A program made the translations under genes and the position numbers. Under the pieces are notes generated by a model. It did not search any database and was not told where the DNA came from. It was given only the letters and a program-made list of their open reading frames with translations. DNA of 64,000 nt from JAMZMI01 sp039944535 (GTDB lineage: Bacteria > Bacteroidota > Bacteroidia > Cytophagales > Cyclobacteriaceae), in the NCBI GenBank assembly GCA_039944535.1, contig JBDUYP010000007.1:62001-126000 (forward strand). The letters run 5' to 3'. Positions 61,781-64,000 of this stretch are shown here, piece after piece. Numbering within the stretch: position 1 is the stretch's first letter; every line of letters begins with the position of its first letter.

Positions 61781-61829
61781 AAACATAGTGCCCTTTAACG
61801 GCACAAAACTTTGTCTATAGCTGGTTGGG

Positions 61830-61866
61830 ACCCTGAAGATGTATGTCTTCAGGGTTTATTTTTTTA
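61830..61866 (+). terminator. Intrinsic terminator
   Basis: ACCCTGAAGA TGTATG TCTTCAGGGT: perfect 10-bp stem, then TTATTTTTTT. It ends the small gene at 61583. Confidence 0.9.
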
Positions 61867-61871
61867 GAAGC

Positions 61872-61909
61872 ATCGCAACCATTTGATTTATTCATCGTAA
61901 TATTGCGAT
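61872..61909 (+). promoter_or_regulatory. ArsR-type operator upstream of arsR
   Basis: ATCGTAATATTGCGAT (61894-61909), a near-perfect palindrome (7-bp arms, one mismatch), plus a half-site ATCGCAA at 61872-61878, 22 bp upstream. It lies between a TTTG (61882-61885) and a TACAATTA element, as for a repressor blocking its own promoter. The same palindrome recurs before arsI. Confidence 0.7.
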
Positions 61910-61926
61910 ACAATTAATTAAAAGCA

Positions 61927-62256
61927 ATGGGAATAACTAAGTCTGATCTGTTCACCGAAAGCCAAAATGAGATGGCCAACATAGCCAAGGCTCTGGCTCA
62001 TCCGGCAAGGGTGGCCATTTTGGAGCATTTGGTGCAGGCCAACGCATGCATCAATAGTGATTTGGTTCATGAGTTGGGTTTGGCGCAGGCTACAATATCT
62101 CAACATTTAAAAGAATTGAAGTCACTTGGGCTCATTAAGGGAAGTGTAGAAGGGACGTCTATGTCATACTGTATCAATAGCGAAGTGTGGGCAAAGGTGA
62201 AGTTGAGGTTTGATGATATGTTTTCGGGCTTCCCTGCCGGGGATGGTTGCTGCTGA
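61927..62256 (+). CDS. arsR: ArsR/SmtB-family metalloregulator
   Basis: 109 residues. Winged helix: AKALAHPARVAILEHL, then recognition helix LAQATISQHLKELKSLGLI (about 57-75). It should repress the ars genes until arsenite binds. The classic ELCVCDL motif is replaced by NACINSDL, leaving one Cys there, and the C-terminus ends GDGCC, an alternative thiol pair that could bind As(III). The palindrome before its own ATG implies autoregulation. Confidence 0.9.
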   Translation: MGITKSDLFTESQNEMANIAKALAHPARVAILEHLVQANACINSDLVHELGLAQATISQHLKELKSLGLIKGSVEGTSMSYCINSEVWAKVKLRFDDMFSGFPAGDGCC

Positions 62257-62275
62257 TATTTTTTTGACCTCAACC

Positions 62276-62291
62276 ATCGCAAAATTGCGAT
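62276..62291 (+). promoter_or_regulatory. ArsR-type operator upstream of arsI
   Basis: ATCGCAA AA TTGCGAT, a perfect 16-bp palindrome 28 bp before the arsI-like ATG, matching the arsR operator in 14 of 16 positions. TACAATTAA follows both copies. It makes arsI-arsC-acr3 a second ArsR-controlled transcript. Confidence 0.75.
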
Positions 62292-62319
62292 ATTACAATT
62301 AAGTTTAACCAATAAATAC

Positions 62320-62742
62320 ATGATTATGAATGATCAATTAAAATTCCACTTGAGTTTATTTGTTTCGGATATTGACGATACGGTAAACTTCTACCAAACT
62401 CTGTTTGGCGTGGAGCCAGTCAAAGTGAAGGATGACTATGCTAAGTTTGAAACAGATAATCCAGGACTTGTAATTTCATTTATTCAAAACCCGAAAAAAG
62501 TGCGTGCTGATTTTGGACACCTTGGTTTTAGGGTTGAAAGCAAAGAAATGCTGACAACCAAAAAGCAGGAGCTAGAAGCAAAAATTGCAATTTCCTTGGA
62601 AGAAGAAAATACCGCATGCTGTTATGCTTTTCAGGATAAATTTTGGGTGAATGACCCTGATGGTTACGAATGGGAAGTTTACCACTTCATTGAAGACGTG
62701 CAACAGCTGGCTAAAAAGCAATCTGCAGTTTCTTGCTGCTAG
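62320..62742 (+). CDS. arsI: ArsI/CadI-type glyoxalase-fold metalloenzyme
   Basis: 140 residues (second ATG at 62326 also possible). Vicinal oxygen chelate fold: FHLSLFVSDIDDTVNFYQTLFG, then GHLGFRVES and WEVYHF for metal ligands. The Cys pair TACCYAFQDKFWV (Cys 100-101) matches the thiol pair of ArsI C-As lyases, which remove the methyl group from trivalent methylarsenic. CadI-type cadmium proteins share the fold, but the CC pair and the ars operon favour ArsI. Ends with a second SCC. Confidence 0.85.
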   Translation: MIMNDQLKFHLSLFVSDIDDTVNFYQTLFGVEPVKVKDDYAKFETDNPGLVISFIQNPKKVRADFGHLGFRVESKEMLTTKKQELEAKIAISLEEENTACCYAFQDKFWVNDPDGYEWEVYHFIEDVQQLAKKQSAVSCC

Positions 62743-62771
62743 TATTTTACAAAAATTATTTTACAACTCCC

Positions 62772-62791
62772 GGGGAGGTCCGGAACTCCCC
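62772..62791. repeat. Hairpin between arsI and arsC
   Basis: GGGGAG GTCCGGAA CTCCCC: 6-bp G/C stem. No T-tract, so probably an mRNA-stabilising hairpin or processing site rather than a terminator. Confidence 0.4.
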
Positions 62792-62804
62792 AAAACCTAC
62801 AATT

Positions 62805-63431
62805 ATGCTATCAACCCTGGAATCTTATTTAAAAAAACTGCCAAATGGCAAAGCTGAGATTACCTCTGAACGCATTTCATTGCTTGATGAAATGGCCACT
62901 TACATTGCTCAAAAAAAACGAGCTGAAAGCCCTGTAAAACTCGTCTTCATTTGCACGCACAACTCGAGAAGGAGTCACATGTCGCAAATATGGGCAGCCA
63001 CTTTGGCCTATTATTTTGGCGTGGACGGAATTGAAACTTACTCGGGTGGTACTGAAGTGACAGCCATGAATATTCGTGTCGTAAATGCTCTGCACAAGGC
63101 AGGTTTTGCAGTCATCAACCCTGGCGGATCAAACCCGCACTATGCGGTCAATTTTGACCGAGAGGCTGCAACCTTGATGTGTTATTCGAAAACGTATGAT
63201 GCACCAGAAAACCCTGATAAGGACTTTGCGGCTATTATGACATGTGATCATGCTGATGAAACATGCCCTTTTATCCCCGGTGCGGACAAGCGTTTTTCAC
63301 TTTATTATTCTGATCCAAAAGAAGCTGACGACACGCCCTGGGAGGCTGATAGATATGAAGAGCGCCTATACCAAATAGGAGCAGAAATGTACTACTTGAT
63401 GGAAAAAGTAAAACTCGAACTCAATGACTAA
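62805..63431 (+). CDS. arsC: Thioredoxin-coupled arsenate reductase (LMW phosphatase fold)
   Basis: 208 residues from ATG at 62805; a frame to 62733 adds 24 unrelated residues over arsI. P-loop CTHNSRRSHMSQ (Cys 50 to Arg 56, C-x5-R) is that of low-molecular-weight phosphatase-type ArsC. MTCDHADETCPF gives Cys 147 and Cys 154, seven apart as in Staphylococcus aureus ArsC (Cys 82 and Cys 89), so disulfide relay to thioredoxin is predicted. It reduces arsenate to arsenite for export by Acr3. It is longer than S. aureus ArsC by an N-terminal 40-residue helical extension. Overlaps acr3 by 8 nt. Confidence 0.9.
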   Translation: MLSTLESYLKKLPNGKAEITSERISLLDEMATYIAQKKRAESPVKLVFICTHNSRRSHMSQIWAATLAYYFGVDGIETYSGGTEVTAMNIRVVNALHKAGFAVINPGGSNPHYAVNFDREAATLMCYSKTYDAPENPDKDFAAIMTCDHADETCPFIPGADKRFSLYYSDPKEADDTPWEADRYEERLYQIGAEMYYLMEKVKLELND

Positions 63432-64000
63432 GAAGAAACTTGGTTTTTTAGACCGTTATTTAACCTTCTGGATTTTTGCAGCAATGGCGGCAGGTGTGGG
63501 CATAGGATACTTCATTCCATCATTCCCTAGCATCATTGATAACCTGAGCATAGGACATACCAATATCCCAATTGCGATAGGCTTGATTTTGATGATGTAT
63601 CCCCCACTTGCCAAGGTGAACTACAAGCTTCTGCCGAAGGTCTTCCGCAATGTCAAATTGCTTTCGATTTCGCTTGTTTTAAACTGGGTAATTGGTCCAG
63701 TGCTGATGTTCGGGCTGGCCATATTGTTTTTAAAGGACTACCCTGAGTATATGGTTGGTCTCATACTTATTGGTTTGGCACGATGTATCGCCATGGTCCT
63801 GGTATGGAATGATTTGGCCAAAGGTAGCAGTGAGTATGGAGCTGGACTTGTGGCACTCAACAGTATTTTTCAGGTGTTCGCCTATTCGTTTTACGCGTGG
63901 CTATTTATAACCAAGCTTCCTCCATACTTTGGTTTTGAAGGAGCTATTGTTGATATATCTATTTGGACCATTGCTGAAAGCGTCGCGATCTATCTAGGGA
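63424..64000 (+). CDS. acr3: Arsenite efflux permease Acr3 (3' end outside window)
   Basis: First 192 residues visible, from ATG at 63424, running off the window edge. Hydrophobic segments: FWIFAAMAAGVGIGYFIP, IAIGLILMMYPPLAKV, LLSISLVLNWVIGPVLMFG, YMVGLILIGLARCIAMVLVW and further. GLARCIAMVLVWNDLAKGSSEYG carries the conserved Acr3 cysteine (Cys 121) used in arsenite transport. It exports As(III) across the inner membrane. Starts inside the end of arsC, so translation is coupled. Confidence 0.95.
   Translation, partial: MTKKKLGFLDRYLTFWIFAAMAAGVGIGYFIPSFPSIIDNLSIGHTNIPIAIGLILMMYPPLAKVNYKLLPKVFRNVKLLSISLVLNWVIGPVLMFGLAILFLKDYPEYMVGLILIGLARCIAMVLVWNDLAKGSSEYGAGLVALNSIFQVFAYSFYAWLFITKLPPYFGFEGAIVDISIWTIAESVAIYLG

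Overview
The window looks like chromosome of a marine-type Bacteroidota, most likely Cytophagales (Cytophagia). The evidence is a giant T9SS-exported surface protein, two hybrid two-component systems (HTCS, sensor kinase fused to an AraC regulator), DUF3857/DUF5723/DUF4856 proteins, a TonB-dependent receptor with a carboxypeptidase-regulatory-like N-terminus, promoters of the TTG-N(17-23)-TAnnTTTG type, and few Shine-Dalgarno sequences. Several genes start with TTG or GTG. No transposase, integrase, phage gene or CRISPR array is visible.

Layout. 1-10.7 kb: the 3' end of radA faces a compact minus-strand operon of a PLP-dependent deaminase/desulfhydrase, a lipoprotein, a DUF5723 protein and three DUF3857/transglutaminase-like proteins, two of them a tandem duplicate without the catalytic Cys and His. 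10.7-20.6 kb: housekeeping genes (RluD-type pseudouridine synthase, GH3 family enzyme, lptB, recJ, patatin lipase, VTT protein, hemH) and one accessory gene, a lone AbiGi-like protein. 20.7-39.6 kb: the most interesting block. Two HTCS regulators (one propeller sensor, one TPR sensor) precede a 3573-residue T9SS adhesin. Three noncoding positions here carry the same tandem motif, ATGTC(C/A/T)G(G/A), with exactly 21 bp between copies, as expected for an AraC-type dimer. One lies upstream of the adhesin, one precedes a candidate terminator-ended small RNA, and one follows the adhesin. I read this as a self-contained regulon: two sensors, one operator family, one giant surface protein and one or two small RNAs.

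39.6-50.4 kb: iscS-like desulfurase, Nudix hydrolase, glmM, mazG, two thioredoxin-fold proteins, a ClC channel, map, a SPOR-like protein and fumC. The 423-bp gap before the ClC gene is AT-rich, with three perfect DnaA boxes and a degenerate overlapping pair, and is a candidate replication origin. 50.4-56.5 kb: an iron-uptake type operon (DUF4856, imelysin, HTTM, TonB receptor) with a Fur-like inverted repeat over its promoter.

56.6-64 kb: TrmH-family methyltransferase, mutS, tRNA-Gly(GCC) and tRNA-Leu(UAA) with a clear promoter and two terminators, a rhodanese lipoprotein with a small membrane protein, and an arsenic cluster (arsR, arsI-like, thioredoxin-type arsC, acr3). Two matching palindromes precede arsR and arsI. 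acr3 is cut by the window edge.
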